Shown: in pieces, positions 10,838 through 19,951 of the stretch | Position numbering within the stretch: position 1 is the stretch's first letter | How the letters are laid out: each line of letters begins with the position of its first letter | Origin: Microbulbifer halophilus | GTDB lineage: Bacteria; Pseudomonadota; Gammaproteobacteria; Pseudomonadales; Cellvibrionaceae | Direction of reading: 5' to 3' | Assembly: GCF_026183675.1 (NCBI RefSeq) | Contig: NZ_JAPIVK010000017.1 | Span: 40,181 to 104,180 of the forward strand | Length of the DNA: 64,000 nt | The notes under the pieces: generated by a model | Databases searched by the model: none | What the model was told of the DNA's origin: nothing | The model's input: the letters and a program-made list of their open reading frames with translations, nothing else | Program-made: the position numbers and the translations under genes

Positions 10838-12058
10838 TTACCGATCGCGCTCGCCGAGCGCCAGATGCCGCAGCGGTCCGGAGAAGGCGAGCAGCGCAAA
10901 GCTCACCAGGCTCGCGATCCCCGCCCACAACAGCGTGGCCAGCGGCGCTGCGTACTCGCTGATGGCGCCGGCGGCCAGGGCCCCCAGGGCGGCAGAGCCG
11001 AACAGTGCCAACTGGTAGATGGAGATCAGGCGGCTGCGGTATTCGTCCGGTGCCAACAGTTGCACCACCGCCCGCCCCAGCGCCGCCGAGGCCGCCGCCA
11101 CGGCGCCCCAGCAGACGCAGAGCAGGATCAGGCCGAACGGGGTGGGGCCGAAGCTGATGGCGATCAGCAGCGCAGCGCTGTAGAGCAGGCACATCAGGAT
11201 ACCGCGTCCCGGCCTGTCCCCCTGGCCGCGGTGCAGCATCACCGCCGTGGCCGCCACGGTACCGCCGACAAACCCCAACTGCAGTGTCGCGTAGTAGCCG
11301 GCGCCGCGACCGTATTGTTCCGCCAGCAACGGCAGTACCACCAGGAAAACACCGATATGCACAAAGCCGTTGAAAGCCATCAGCGCCACCAGTTCGCGCA
11401 GTGCCGGGCGGCGCCAGGCTTCCGCCAGCCCCTCGCGGATCAGTGCCAGCGGCAATTTCCGCTCCCTGGCGTGATGGATGCCCGGCTGCCGCAGCGAATA
11501 GAAAAATCCCGCGGCCATCGCCAGCGCCGCCATCTGTATCAGCAGCAGCGACCTCAACCCCCAGTGGTCGAAGCGGCTCGCCAGCAGCATGCCCAACGCC
11601 TGGCCTCCGTACTGCGCCATCATCATCCAGGTCACTGTCCTCTGCACACCGCTTTCGGTGGTGCGGCCGCCGTCGCGGCGCGCGCTGCGCTGTACCAGGT
11701 TGTCCCGTGCCGGCTGCAGAAAGGCGGTGCAGACACCGAGGCTGACGCCGTAGAACATCAGCAGGGGGAGATCCGGAATACGATAGGAAAAATACAGCAG
11801 CAAGCCACCGTGGCAAGCCAACAGCCCCAGGCTGGCCAGCGCCGCCACCGCCGCGGCGTCCCGCCGGTCCGCCAGGGCGCCGCCGAACAGCAGGAACAGC
11901 AGGTTCGGCAACAGCACCGATGCCTGTACCCACCCCAGCTGCAGCGCCGGCAGGTCCACCACACTCACCGCAATCCACGGCAACAGGATCACCTGCAGGC
12001 CGGTGGCAAGGCTGGTACCGCTGTAGCCGGAGAGGAATTTTCTGAGTCTCGATGGCAT
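10838..12058 (-). CDS. Major facilitator superfamily transporter
   Basis: A 406-aa, 12-segment MFS permease of the drug-exporter/enterobactin-exporter-like group (MFS_3). It opens LRKFLSGYSGTSLATGLQ and has the loop 2-3 motif GGALADRRDAAAV. The ATG at 12058 is preferred. An ATG at 12103 overlaps the TgpA-gene stop (ATGA) and would add 15 residues that read through a repeat-like stretch; neither has a good ribosome site. It is the last gene after the MoxR-DUF58-TgpA set and may be cotranscribed. Substrate is unknown. Confidence 0.82.
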   Translation of the reverse strand: MPSRLRKFLSGYSGTSLATGLQVILLPWIAVSVVDLPALQLGWVQASVLLPNLLFLLFGGALADRRDAAAVAALASLGLLACHGGLLLYFSYRIPDLPLLMFYGVSLGVCTAFLQPARDNLVQRSARRDGGRTTESGVQRTVTWMMMAQYGGQALGMLLASRFDHWGLRSLLLIQMAALAMAAGFFYSLRQPGIHHARERKLPLALIREGLAEAWRRPALRELVALMAFNGFVHIGVFLVVLPLLAEQYGRGAGYYATLQLGFVGGTVAATAVMLHRGQGDRPGRGILMCLLYSAALLIAISFGPTPFGLILLCVCWGAVAAASAALGRAVVQLLAPDEYRSRLISIYQLALFGSAALGALAAGAISEYAAPLATLLWAGIASLVSFALLAFSGPLRHLALGERDR

Positions 12059-12099
12059 GGCGAATCGTCGGTGATCAGTGATGGTCGGCAGGTGGTTTG

Positions 12100-14091
12100 T
12101 CATTGGCGACCGCGGACCACCGACCAGCGGCGCAGCAACCTGCGCAGCTGCTTTTCCGCCGCCGGGTCGCCGGCATAGGCGGCCTTCTCGAAGGCGGCGG
12201 TGATGCGTTCCGCCATGGGCGCCAGTTCCGGCCTCTGTTCGCCCACGCGGCAGGCGAAGTCCCGCGGCGCTTCGCCCGGGTGGCGCTCGAGGCCGGCGCG
12301 CGCCAGGCGGCGACAGAATTTGCGGTAGAGGCGGCTGGAAAGCGGGGCGCGGGTACCGCGGCCATTCCACCATATCCAGGCCAGTACACCGAGCAGCACC
12401 GCGGCCACCGGCAGCAACAGGAAGATCGCCAGCCGCAGCGGCGAAATCTCTCCCAGCAGTCGCTGCAGCGTGCTCTCCTGCTGCTCACGATCGAAACTGA
12501 CCACCGCCCGATACCAGCGGTAGTTGATCATGTCCCATTGCAGCCGAAGGCGATTGAGGACAGAGATCCGGTGCAGCGGTAGCAGCGAATCCCCCATGAA
12601 TTCCTCTTCGGCGGCGCTCTGCAGACCGTCGCGAATACGCTCCGGCGATACCGCCGCGGTGGGGTCGACCCGTTGCCAGCCGCGCGCCGGTGTCCAGATC
12701 TCGGCCCAGGCGTGGGCGTCGTACTGGCGCACCAGCAGGTACTGCTCCTGCTCCACCCACTCACCGCCCTGGTAGCCGGCCACCACCCGCGCCGGCACAC
12801 CGGCGGCGCGCATGGCGAACACATAGCTGCCGGCGAAGTGCTCGCAGAAACCCTGCCGGCTGCCGAACAGGAATTCGTCGACGGAGTCCTCGCCCAGCGC
12901 CGGCGGCTTCAGCGTATAGACAAAGCTGCGGTTGTAGAACTGCAGGATGCGCGCGGAAATCTCTTCGGCATCCAGCCCCGAGTCGCGAAACTCGCCCGCC
13001 CAGGCGCGGGTGCGCGGGTTGCCATCGGCGGGCAACTGCAGGTTGCGGCGGCGCTCGAAGTCACCGAGCGGCATCGGCTCGCCGAGCGTCTCCCGCGGCC
13101 AGGAGCGCACCTCGTAGGCAAAGCGGCTGTAGACCGGCTTGCGCTTCAGCAACCGGCCGTCGGCGGTCTCGCCCACGCCCTCGGTGGGGGAATCCGGGCG
13201 CACCATGGCGAAGAGCCACTGGCTGTTCGTGGCCTCCTGGATCACGCGGTAGCGGTAGCGCGGACCCACTTCCGGCAGCGGCCGTTCCGACTCCTTCCAG
13301 TGCACCCGGCCGCCCTCGCGGTGATCCACGCCAAAACCCTGGCTCCAGCGGCGGCCGTCGAAATCGGAGTAGACCAGGCCGCGCCAGTAGCGCTGCTCCG
13401 GCGGCGGCACCGGGCCCTCGAAGGACATCCGCAGCGCCGGCTCGTCGGATTGCGACAGTTCGGAGAAATCGCCGGGTGTCATGGAATCGCTGATGCCGGT
13501 GCTGGCGGCGTCGCTGTTCTGCGGCACTGCCCACAGGGGCCCCAGGCGCGGCATGGCGATAAACAGCACCACCATCAGCGGCACCGCCTGCGCCAGCAGC
13601 CGCAGCGACAGCCCCAGGGCGCGTCGCGGCCGCGCGCCGGCACTGCCCGTCTGCGCGGCCAGCGCGGCGGTGATCACCAGCACGCAGATAACGCCGTAGA
13701 CGGCGTAGGGAATCGTCTGCTCGAACACGAACAGGGTGGCGGCAACGAAATAGGACAGCAGCAGGCTCAGGAAGGCGTCGCGGAGGCTGACCAGCTCCAG
13801 GTTCTTCAGCGTAAAGGAGACCGCCAGCAACGCCACCATGGGTTCCAGTGCGAACCACTGGCGATAGGACAGCGCCAGTCCGCCCACCGCCACGACCACC
13901 GCGAGCAGCTTGACGGTGCGACCGGGCAAGTCGCGGCGGCCGCGGAATACCTCCAGGCGCCAGTAGACGGCGAAGCCCCAGGCGCCCACGATCCACAGCG
14001 GCAGCATCGCGAACTGCGGCAGCAGCGCGGCGAACTGGGCGGCGAAGATCCACAACAGGCTCTCGCGGGGCAGGCGCTCGGAGGATTCCAT
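12100..14091 (-). CDS. tgpA: TgpA-type membrane transglutaminase-like protein (DUF3488 + transglutaminase core + DUF4129)
   Basis: A 663-aa inner-membrane protein. Several N-terminal membrane helices (DUF3488, residues about 10-190) precede a periplasmic transglutaminase-like domain with an intact triad: C416 in RQGFCEHFAGSY, H460 in YDAHAWAEIW and D476 in QRVDPTAAV. A single membrane helix near residue 560 is followed by a cytosolic tail. The Pseudomonas homologue TgpA is a membrane transglutaminase-like protein; its physiological substrate is not settled. The start abuts the DUF58-gene stop with no gap, indicating an operon. Confidence 0.9.
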   Translation of the reverse strand: MESSERLPRESLLWIFAAQFAALLPQFAMLPLWIVGAWGFAVYWRLEVFRGRRDLPGRTVKLLAVVVAVGGLALSYRQWFALEPMVALLAVSFTLKNLELVSLRDAFLSLLLSYFVAATLFVFEQTIPYAVYGVICVLVITAALAAQTGSAGARPRRALGLSLRLLAQAVPLMVVLFIAMPRLGPLWAVPQNSDAASTGISDSMTPGDFSELSQSDEPALRMSFEGPVPPPEQRYWRGLVYSDFDGRRWSQGFGVDHREGGRVHWKESERPLPEVGPRYRYRVIQEATNSQWLFAMVRPDSPTEGVGETADGRLLKRKPVYSRFAYEVRSWPRETLGEPMPLGDFERRRNLQLPADGNPRTRAWAGEFRDSGLDAEEISARILQFYNRSFVYTLKPPALGEDSVDEFLFGSRQGFCEHFAGSYVFAMRAAGVPARVVAGYQGGEWVEQEQYLLVRQYDAHAWAEIWTPARGWQRVDPTAAVSPERIRDGLQSAAEEEFMGDSLLPLHRISVLNRLRLQWDMINYRWYRAVVSFDREQQESTLQRLLGEISPLRLAIFLLLPVAAVLLGVLAWIWWNGRGTRAPLSSRLYRKFCRRLARAGLERHPGEAPRDFACRVGEQRPELAPMAERITAAFEKAAYAGDPAAEKQLRRLLRRWSVVRGRQ

Positions 14092-15087
14092 TCAGCCCCC
14101 CTGCACCGGAAACAGCGCCAGCGCCGTCAGCACCCGCTTCTGGTGCGCCGGACCCAGCGACGGCTCGATGGTCGTACCGGGCAGCCGCAGGCCGTAGGCG
14201 CACTGCTCGCGCTCCGCCTGCAGCGCCCAGTGGCAGAGATTGCCGAGGCGCGTCTCCACATCGCGCCCGGCGAGCAGGTCCCAGTCGAGCCACAGGCGCG
14301 CGTCGGCGCCGCTGTCGTAGCTCTTGCTGTAGAGATCGCGACCGCCGGCGTACTGTTTCCAGGCCACATGGCGCAGGGAATCGCCGGGGCGGTAGGGTTT
14401 GAGGGTGTCGAAATCGTCGCCGCCGCGAATCCGCTGCTCCGATTCCCCATCGCCGGTGACGGCGCCGATCGGCAGGGAGCCGGCGGATTTCGGTTGCGGG
14501 TAGACGAGGAATTCGATATCCAGGTCCACCAGGCTCCAGCAGTAGAAGAGCCCCATCGGGAAGCGGCTCTCCACCCGCAGGCGCGGTGCGCGCACGCGGC
14601 CGCGGCGCAGCACCGGCAGCGACACGCACAGGTCGGCGCTGTGCCGCTCGATCAGGTCCAGCTCCGCGCCCTGCTCGCCGTCGCCGCCCGCCTCCTGCGG
14701 CCAGAATACCCGCAGCCGTTCCCTCGCCCGGCCGTCGCCGCGCCCGACGCTGAGCTGGGCCTCGGCGTAGTCACCGGCGAATGCCGGGCGCGTCTCCAGC
14801 AGTTGCAACTGCAGGCGGGAGAGGTTGGCGAAGGTGTGTACCGGCAGCAGCGCGAACAGGCTGATCAGCAGGAAAGCCAGGGCGAAGACCAGGTTGTTCT
14901 CGTAGTTGGTGCCCAGCAGCCACAGCAGCAGGACCACCAGCAGGAAGGTGAGGCCCGCGCGGGTGGGCAACACGAACAGTTTACCGTGGTTCAGGGTGAC
15001 ACGGCGCGCCGCCGGGGCGCGGCGATCCAGCCAGCGCCGGGTCAGGTGGCGCCAGCGATCGGGAAGAGATCGGATAGAAGACGCCAT
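14092..15087 (-). CDS. DUF58 domain membrane protein
   Basis: A 331-aa protein with two N-terminal membrane segments (GLTFLLVVLLLWLLGT and NNLVFALAFLLISLFALLP) and a cytosolic DUF58 domain. The domain has the characteristic LKPYRPGDSLRHVAWKQYA stretch (R-x-Y-x-x-GD-x-x-R-x-I-x-W-type motif). DUF58 proteins are partners of MoxR AAA+ ATPases. It sits three bases after the moxR stop and directly before tgpA, forming the common MoxR-DUF58-transglutaminase operon. Exact function is unknown. Confidence 0.88.
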   Translation of the reverse strand: MASSIRSLPDRWRHLTRRWLDRRAPAARRVTLNHGKLFVLPTRAGLTFLLVVLLLWLLGTNYENNLVFALAFLLISLFALLPVHTFANLSRLQLQLLETRPAFAGDYAEAQLSVGRGDGRARERLRVFWPQEAGGDGEQGAELDLIERHSADLCVSLPVLRRGRVRAPRLRVESRFPMGLFYCWSLVDLDIEFLVYPQPKSAGSLPIGAVTGDGESEQRIRGGDDFDTLKPYRPGDSLRHVAWKQYAGGRDLYSKSYDSGADARLWLDWDLLAGRDVETRLGNLCHWALQAEREQCAYGLRLPGTTIEPSLGPAHQKRVLTALALFPVQGG

Positions 15088-15090
15088 GGA

Positions 15091-16002
15091 TCAGGCCGCG
15101 ATAACGTCGACCTGGTGCATCAGGCGCTCCACCAGCTGGCTGCCGTCGCCGCCGTCACTCTGCAGGCGATGGCCCGCCACCGACGGCAGCACCGCCTGGA
15201 TATCCTCCGGCAGCAGGTGACCGCGACCGTGAATCAGCGCCCAGGCGCGGGCCGCGTGCAACAACGCCAGGGCGCCGCGCGGGGACAGGCCTATGGCGCA
15301 CTCGGGGCTCTGGCGGGTATGCAACACCAGCCGCTCGAGGTAGTCCAGCAGGCTGTCCGAGGCCTTTACCTGCCCCACCAGCGCCTGCAGTTTCTGCAGC
15401 GTGGCCGTGTCCACGCGCGGTTTGAGCTGTTGCAGCTGGGCGCGGGGATCCACCCCCTGGAACAGCGCCCGCTCCGCCTCGCGGGTCGGGTAGCCGAGAC
15501 TGATGCGCATCAGGAAACGGTCCAGCTGCGATTCCGGCAGCGCGAAGGTGCCGGACTGGTACAGCGGGTTCTGGGTGGCGATCACGAAGAATGGCTCCGG
15601 CAACCGACGGGTCTCGCCGTCGACACTCACCTGGCGCTCCTCCATCGCCTCCAGCAGCGCGCTCTGGGTCTTGGGGGAGGAGCGGTTGATCTCGTCCGCC
15701 AGCAGCAGCTGGCTGAATACCGGCCCCTCGTGAAAGCGGAACTCGCCGGAATCCCGCTCGAAGATGGATACCCCGACAATATCCGCCGGCAGCATATCGC
15801 TGGTGAACTGCACCCGCTTGTAGGACAGCCCCAGCACCTGCGCCAGCGCGTGGGCCAGGGTGGTCTTGCCCATGCCGGGCAGGTCCTCGATCAGCAGGTG
15901 CCCGCGGGACAGCAGGCAGGCGAGCGCCAGTTTGACCTGGTGCTCCTTGCCCAGGAGCACCCTGCCGATATCGGCGACGATGGCGGAAATCATTTTTTGC
16001 AC
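15091..16002 (-). CDS. MoxR-family AAA+ ATPase
   Basis: A 303-aa AAA+ ATPase of the MoxR/RavA class, thought to act as a chaperone for partner proteins. Walker A is GMGKTTLA, Walker B and following motif LLLADEINRSSPKTQSALLEAMEE, sensor 1 FFVIATQNP. The start is uncertain: GTG at 16002 or ATG at 15993. A longer reading frame to 16143 runs through a palindromic repeat and is rejected. First gene of the MoxR-DUF58-TgpA operon. Confidence 0.9.
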   Translation of the reverse strand: MQKMISAIVADIGRVLLGKEHQVKLALACLLSRGHLLIEDLPGMGKTTLAHALAQVLGLSYKRVQFTSDMLPADIVGVSIFERDSGEFRFHEGPVFSQLLLADEINRSSPKTQSALLEAMEERQVSVDGETRRLPEPFFVIATQNPLYQSGTFALPESQLDRFLMRISLGYPTREAERALFQGVDPRAQLQQLKPRVDTATLQKLQALVGQVKASDSLLDYLERLVLHTRQSPECAIGLSPRGALALLHAARAWALIHGRGHLLPEDIQAVLPSVAGHRLQSDGGDGSQLVERLMHQVDVIAA

Positions 16003-16056
16003 GGCAAATCCATTACTGCTCGGTTTTTCTTGCGGCCCGGTGCCGGGCACTCTCCG

Positions 16057-16079
16057 CCCCTCTCCCGGAGGGAGAGAGG
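16057..16079. repeat. CCCTCTCCC-type palindromic repeat (degenerate copy)
   Basis: CCCCTCTCCCGGAGGGAGAGAGG is a short, imperfect member of the family seen at 17660, 26931, 31385, 45071, 45172 and 61225. It lies upstream of moxR, in the gap to metZ. Confidence 0.7.
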
Positions 16080-16145
16080 CGCGAAAAAAGCCAATCGTTA
16101 ACGGGGCTCCGCTCCGGCTTGTGCCATCAACTGGCAGCTGCAACT

Positions 16146-16158
16146 CCGAAACGTGAGT
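16146..16158. repeat. CCGAAAC(T)TGAGT half-repeat
   Basis: CCGAAACGTGAGT matches one arm, with one change, of the inverted repeat at 19883-19948 (family ACTCAAGTTTCGG). Only one arm is evident here, between moxR and metZ. Confidence 0.5.
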
Positions 16159-16213
16159 TAATGATAGGCGTTTGACACCGGCGCTCTGTCCCCGGCGTCA
16201 CAAACTGCGCCAG

Positions 16214-17395
16214 TTACAGGCGATCCAGGCCGCGGGCCAGGTCGCTCTGCAGATCGTCGGCATTCTCCAGCCCCACCGATACGCGAATCAGGTTCTCGGT
16301 GATACCGGCGCGCGCCTTGTCCTCTTCGCTCAGGCGGCCGTGGGTAGTGGTGGCCGGGTGCACGATGGTGCTCTTGGCATCGCCGAGGTTGGCGGTGACC
16401 GAAAAGATCCTGCAGGCGTCGATCACCTTCCAGGCCGCCTCGCGACCGCCGCGCACACTGAAGCTGAACACGCCGCCGAACATATGCTGCTGTTCGGCCG
16501 CCAGCAGGTGACCGGGGTGTTTGGGCAGGCCGGCGTAATTCACCTTCTCCACCGCATCCTGCTCATCCAGCCACCAGGCCAGCGCCAGCGCGTTGCGGCA
16601 GTGGGTCTCCATGCGCAGGCGCAGCGTCTCAAGCCCTTTCAGGAACACCCAGGCGTTGAAAGGGCTCATGCTGGGACCGGCGGTGCGCAGGAAAATCACC
16701 AGCTCGTCCATGATCTCTTTCCTGCCCACAGCGACACCGCCGACACAGCGGCCCTGGCCGTCCAGGTACTTGGTCGCCGAATGCACCACGATATCCGCGC
16801 CCAGGGCCAGCGGGCGCTGCAGGGCCGGCGTGCAGAAGCAGTTGTCCACCACCAGCTGTGCACCGGCGCTGTGGGCCAGGTCCGCCAGTGCGCGGATATC
16901 CGCCACTTCACACAACGGGTTGGACGGCGTCTCCATAAACAGCAGTTTTGTGTCGCCGTCGAGGGCGTCCTGCCACTGCTGCATGTCGGTCAGGTCGACG
17001 AAAGTTACGCGCACGCCGAACTTTTCCATATAGCGGGTAAACAGCGCCGTGGTGGTACCGAAGACACTGCGCGAACAGATCACCCTGTCGCCGCTTTTCA
17101 GCAGCGCCATGCACAGGCTGAGGATCGCGGCCATACCGCTGGACGTGGCCACCGCCGCCTCGCCGCCCTCCATCGCCGCAATGCGCTCCTCGAACATGCG
17201 CACCGTGGGATTGGTGTAGCGGGAGTAGACATTGCCCGGGCTTTCACCGGAAAAGCGCGCCGCGGCCTCGGCGGCGGAGGGGAATACGTAGCTGGACGTG
17301 AGAAACATCGCCTCGGAGTGCTCCCCCTCTTCCGAGCGTGTCTGCCCGGCGCGCACGGCCAGGGTTTCCAGGGAATAGCCTTCGTCTTCGAACAT
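16214..17395 (-). CDS. metZ: O-succinylhomoserine sulfhydrylase
   Basis: A 393-aa PLP enzyme of the Cys/Met metabolism (gamma-family) fold. It makes homocysteine directly from O-succinylhomoserine and sulfide, bypassing cystathionine. The PLP lysine is K209 in VHSATKYLDGQG, and AVATSSGMAAI forms part of the cofactor site. The start MFEDEGYSLETLAVRAGQ is the family start; the ORF extension to 17494 is repeat-derived. Location downstream of purF is the conserved pseudomonad arrangement. Cystathionine gamma-synthase is the alternative, but sequence and context favour MetZ. Confidence 0.92.
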   Translation of the reverse strand: MFEDEGYSLETLAVRAGQTRSEEGEHSEAMFLTSSYVFPSAAEAAARFSGESPGNVYSRYTNPTVRMFEERIAAMEGGEAAVATSSGMAAILSLCMALLKSGDRVICSRSVFGTTTALFTRYMEKFGVRVTFVDLTDMQQWQDALDGDTKLLFMETPSNPLCEVADIRALADLAHSAGAQLVVDNCFCTPALQRPLALGADIVVHSATKYLDGQGRCVGGVAVGRKEIMDELVIFLRTAGPSMSPFNAWVFLKGLETLRLRMETHCRNALALAWWLDEQDAVEKVNYAGLPKHPGHLLAAEQQHMFGGVFSFSVRGGREAAWKVIDACRIFSVTANLGDAKSTIVHPATTTHGRLSEEDKARAGITENLIRVSVGLENADDLQSDLARGLDRL

Positions 17396-17508
17396 AAGCG
17401 GAATGCGGAATGATGAATTCGGAGTGGGAATGATGAAGGATGGGGGGGAATTAATAAAGCGTCGGTGGGGAAGTGATGGTCGGAACGGAGACACAATGTC
17501 GATGAGAA

Positions 17509-17620
17509 GGCCCTGCTGCCGGTGGCTGTTTGCGGGACCGTATGAGACAGGGATGTCGATTACGAGCGTACAGGGATGTATTCACCGCGTGTCCCGCAAA
17601 CAGCCACCGGCAGCAGGGCC
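17509..17620. repeat. Long hairpin repeat, family 1 copy B (30-bp perfect arms)
   Basis: Arms 17509-17538 and 17591-17620 are perfect 30-bp inverted repeats (GGCCCTGCTGCCGGTGGCTG...). The 52-nt loop, read on the minus strand, begins ACGCGGTGAATACATCCC and continues TGTACGCTCG. It aligns with the loops of copies A (167-276) and D (47444-47555), whose arms are different. It lies between purF and metZ, which point the same way. Confidence 0.9.
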
Positions 17621-17659
17621 GGCCCGGGGTCGGCTAAAGGCATGGGGCTCCGGTCGGCG

Positions 17660-17695
17660 CCCTCTCCCCCGGCCCCTCTCCCGATGGGAGAGGGG
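17660..17695. repeat. CCCTCTCCC-type palindromic repeat
   Basis: CCCTCTCCCCCGG is followed by CCCCTCTCCC, GAT, and GGGAGAGGGG: a 10-bp perfect stem with a 3-nt loop. It sits 27 bp beyond the purF stop. The family recurs six more times in this window. Confidence 0.85.
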
Positions 17696-17722
17696 CGCTG
17701 TTCTTTCGAGTTTCGGGGCACA

Positions 17723-19204
17723 CTAGCCCTGGCTGGTCTTTTTGCTCTTGGCCACGTCGTTGCGCTGGGCGTGCAGGTTTTCCAGGTAGGCTTCGTCGAC
17801 GTCGCCGGTGACGTAGTTGCCGTCGAACACGGAACAGTCGAAGCGCTCGATCTTGTCGTTGCCCTCGGCGGAACACTCCACCAGATCCTCCAGGTCCTGG
17901 TAGATCAGCCAGTCGGCGCCGATCTCGCTGCAGACCTCCTCGGTGGTGCGGTCATGGGCCACCAGTTCCTCCGCCGACGGCATATCGATACCGTAGACAT
18001 TCGGGTATTTCACCGCCGGCGCGGCGGAGGCGAAATAGACCTTGGCCGCACCCGCTTCGCGGGCCATCTGGATAATCTGCTTGCAGGTGGTGCCGCGCAC
18101 GATGGAATCGTCCACCAGCAACACATTCTTGCCGCGGAACTCCAGTTCAATGGCGTTCAGTTTCTGGCGCACGGATTTCTTGCGCTGCTTCTGGCCCGGC
18201 ATGATGAAAGTGCGGCCGATATAGCGGTTCTTTACCATTCCCTCGCGAAATTTGACCCCCAACCGGTGGGCCACCGTCTGCCCCGAGACGCGTGCGGAAT
18301 CGGGAATCGGAATCACCACATCGATATCGTGGTCCGGACGTTCGCGCAGGATTTTCTCCGCCAGGTGCTCGCCCTGGCGCAGGCGCGACTTGTGCACCGA
18401 CACGCCGTCCATGATGGAATCCGGACGGGCAAAATACACATGCTCGAAAATGCACGGATTCAGCGACGGCTTCTCCGCACACTGCTCCGCGTGCACCGTG
18501 CCGTCCCGCTCGATATAGATCGCCTCTCCCGGCGCCACGTCGCGCACCAGGGTATAACCGGCCACATTCAGCGCCACGGATTCCGAGGCCACCATATACT
18601 CCGTGCCCTGCTCCGTTTCCCGCTTGCCGTAGACCAGCGGGCGGATGCCGTTGGGATCGCGGAAAGCGACGATACCGTAGCCGACAATCAGCGCCACACA
18701 GGCGTAGCCGCCGCGCACCCGCTTGTGCACGGCGCGCATCGCGGTAAAGATATCCTCCGCCTTCGGCTGCAGCTTGCGCTGCTCCAGCAGCTCGTGGGCG
18801 AACACATTCAGCAGCACCTCGGAATCCGAATCGGTGCTGATGTGGCGCAGGTCCTGTTGGTAGATTTCCTCCATCACCTGGTCTTTGTTGGTGAGGTTGC
18901 CATTGTGGGCCATGGCGATGCCGTAGGGGGAGTTGACGTAGAAGGGCTGGGCCAGTGCCGGGCCGGAACCGCCGGCGGTGGGATAGCGTACATGGCCGAT
19001 ACCGAAATTGCCCTTCAGGCGCTCCATGTGTCGCGCGCGGAAGACGTCGCGCACCAGGCCGGTGGCCTTCTGCTGGTTCAGGCGGTCCCTGTCGCAGGTG
19101 ACGATGCCGGCGGCGTCCTGTCCCCGGTGCTGCAACAGGGTGAGCGCGTCGTACAACTGCAGGTTGACGTCACTCCTACCAACGATACCGACAATACCAC
19201 ACAT
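17723..19204 (-). CDS. purF: Amidophosphoribosyltransferase
   Basis: A 493-aa class II (Ntn) glutamine amidotransferase, first committed step of purine synthesis: PRPP plus glutamine gives 5-phosphoribosylamine. The start is set by MCGIVGIVG, where C2 becomes the N-terminal nucleophile after Met removal; the ORF extension to 19273 is therefore wrong. The PRPP-binding loop [14 protein letters not shown] is present, as is the NGNLTN motif of the glutaminase site. Follows cvpA with an 81-bp gap. Confidence 0.97.
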   Translation of the reverse strand: MCGIVGIVGRSDVNLQLYDALTLLQHRGQDAAGIVTCDRDRLNQQKATGLVRDVFRARHMERLKGNFGIGHVRYPTAGGSGPALAQPFYVNSPYGIAMAHNGNLTNKDQVMEEIYQQDLRHISTDSDSEVLLNVFAHELLEQRKLQPKAEDIFTAMRAVHKRVRGGYACVALIVGYGIVAFRDPNGIRPLVYGKRETEQGTEYMVASESVALNVAGYTLVRDVAPGEAIYIERDGTVHAEQCAEKPSLNPCIFEHVYFARPDSIMDGVSVHKSRLRQGEHLAEKILRERPDHDIDVVIPIPDSARVSGQTVAHRLGVKFREGMVKNRYIGRTFIMPGQKQRKKSVRQKLNAIELEFRGKNVLLVDDSIVRGTTCKQIIQMAREAGAAKVYFASAAPAVKYPNVYGIDMPSAEELVAHDRTTEEVCSEIGADWLIYQDLEDLVECSAEGNDKIERFDCSVFDGNYVTGDVDEAYLENLHAQRNDVAKSKKTSQG

Positions 19205-19285
19205 AGTCTTGGCCCTACTGGTCGAGAGGGAGCAGCATACCCGCTCCGCTAAAACAATTTTTCCGGGCGGCAACGACGCCGCACC

Positions 19286-19789
19286 TCACTCCGAAGCGGT
19301 TCCCTGCACAAACAGATCCTTGATCGATTCCGCCAGCTGCCGCGCACTGTCCTCGAAGCTGAGGAAATGGGGGATCAACGCCGACTCGCGCCACCAGCTA
19401 TCCTCCTCCACCGGCACCAGCGCCGGCGCCAGGATCAGCAGCGCCAGCACCACGATGCAGCCCCGCAACAGGCCGAACACCATGCCCAGCACCCGGTCGG
19501 TACCCGACAGGCCGGTGGCCTCGACAAACGCGGACAGGGTCATGTTCAGGCCGGCTCCGGCCAGCAACGTGAAGATAAACAGGATGGCGAAAGCGGCGAT
19601 GGTCTGCAGCGACGGGGTGTCCACGAGCCGGGACAACAGTGGCGCCAGTTCGTCCCGGAACATCATCGCGATAACAAAGGCGGCGATCCAGGTGAGGAGG
19701 GACAGGGTTTCGCGCACAAAACCGCGGCTGAGACCGATCAGCGTGGAAATGGCCACGATTGCCAGAATGGTCCAGTCAGCCCAGTTCAT
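19286..19789 (-). CDS. cvpA: CvpA family membrane protein (colicin V production)
   Basis: A 167-aa inner-membrane protein with four membrane segments. It starts MNWADWTILAIVAISTLIGLSRGFVRE, the typical CvpA opening, and has a conserved GTDRVLGMVFGLLRG loop. It precedes purF as in E. coli and Pseudomonas. The molecular role is not settled; the name comes from a requirement for colicin V production in E. coli. Confidence 0.93.
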   Translation of the reverse strand: MNWADWTILAIVAISTLIGLSRGFVRETLSLLTWIAAFVIAMMFRDELAPLLSRLVDTPSLQTIAAFAILFIFTLLAGAGLNMTLSAFVEATGLSGTDRVLGMVFGLLRGCIVVLALLILAPALVPVEEDSWWRESALIPHFLSFEDSARQLAESIKDLFVQGTASE

Positions 19790-19882
19790 TCGATCCTACC
19801 TGCCGGGCGGCGGCTGCCGCGGAGAGCGCGCATTCTACTCAGAGAAATGGCCAGTGGCCAGCGATTGCCGATCACTCAACTA

Positions 19883-19948
19883 ACTCAAGTTTCGGAGTTC
19901 GGGAGCTTGATAGTTGCACAGCTCCGATATGCCCCCCGAAACTTGAGT
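19883..19948. repeat. Inverted repeat, ACTCAAGTTTCGG family, full copy
   Basis: Perfect 13-bp arms (19883-19895 ACTCAAGTTTCGG and 19936-19948) enclose a second inverted repeat GGAGCT/AGCTCC (19902-19907 and 19920-19925). It fills the dedD-cvpA gap. A second full copy with two mismatches is at 25219-25273; single arms are at 16146, 38203 and 44030. Confidence 0.85.
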
Positions 19949-19951
19949 CAA

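Noticed and set aside
12673..16101. A plus-strand open frame of over 1,100 codons across tgpA, DUF58 and moxR
   Set aside because: It is antisense to three well-supported genes. The peptide is Gln/Arg/Gly/Ala low-complexity with no motif, a by-product of high GC in the third codon position.
17576..19252. Plus-strand 558-codon frame opposite purF
   Set aside because: Shadow of purF, beginning inside a palindromic repeat.
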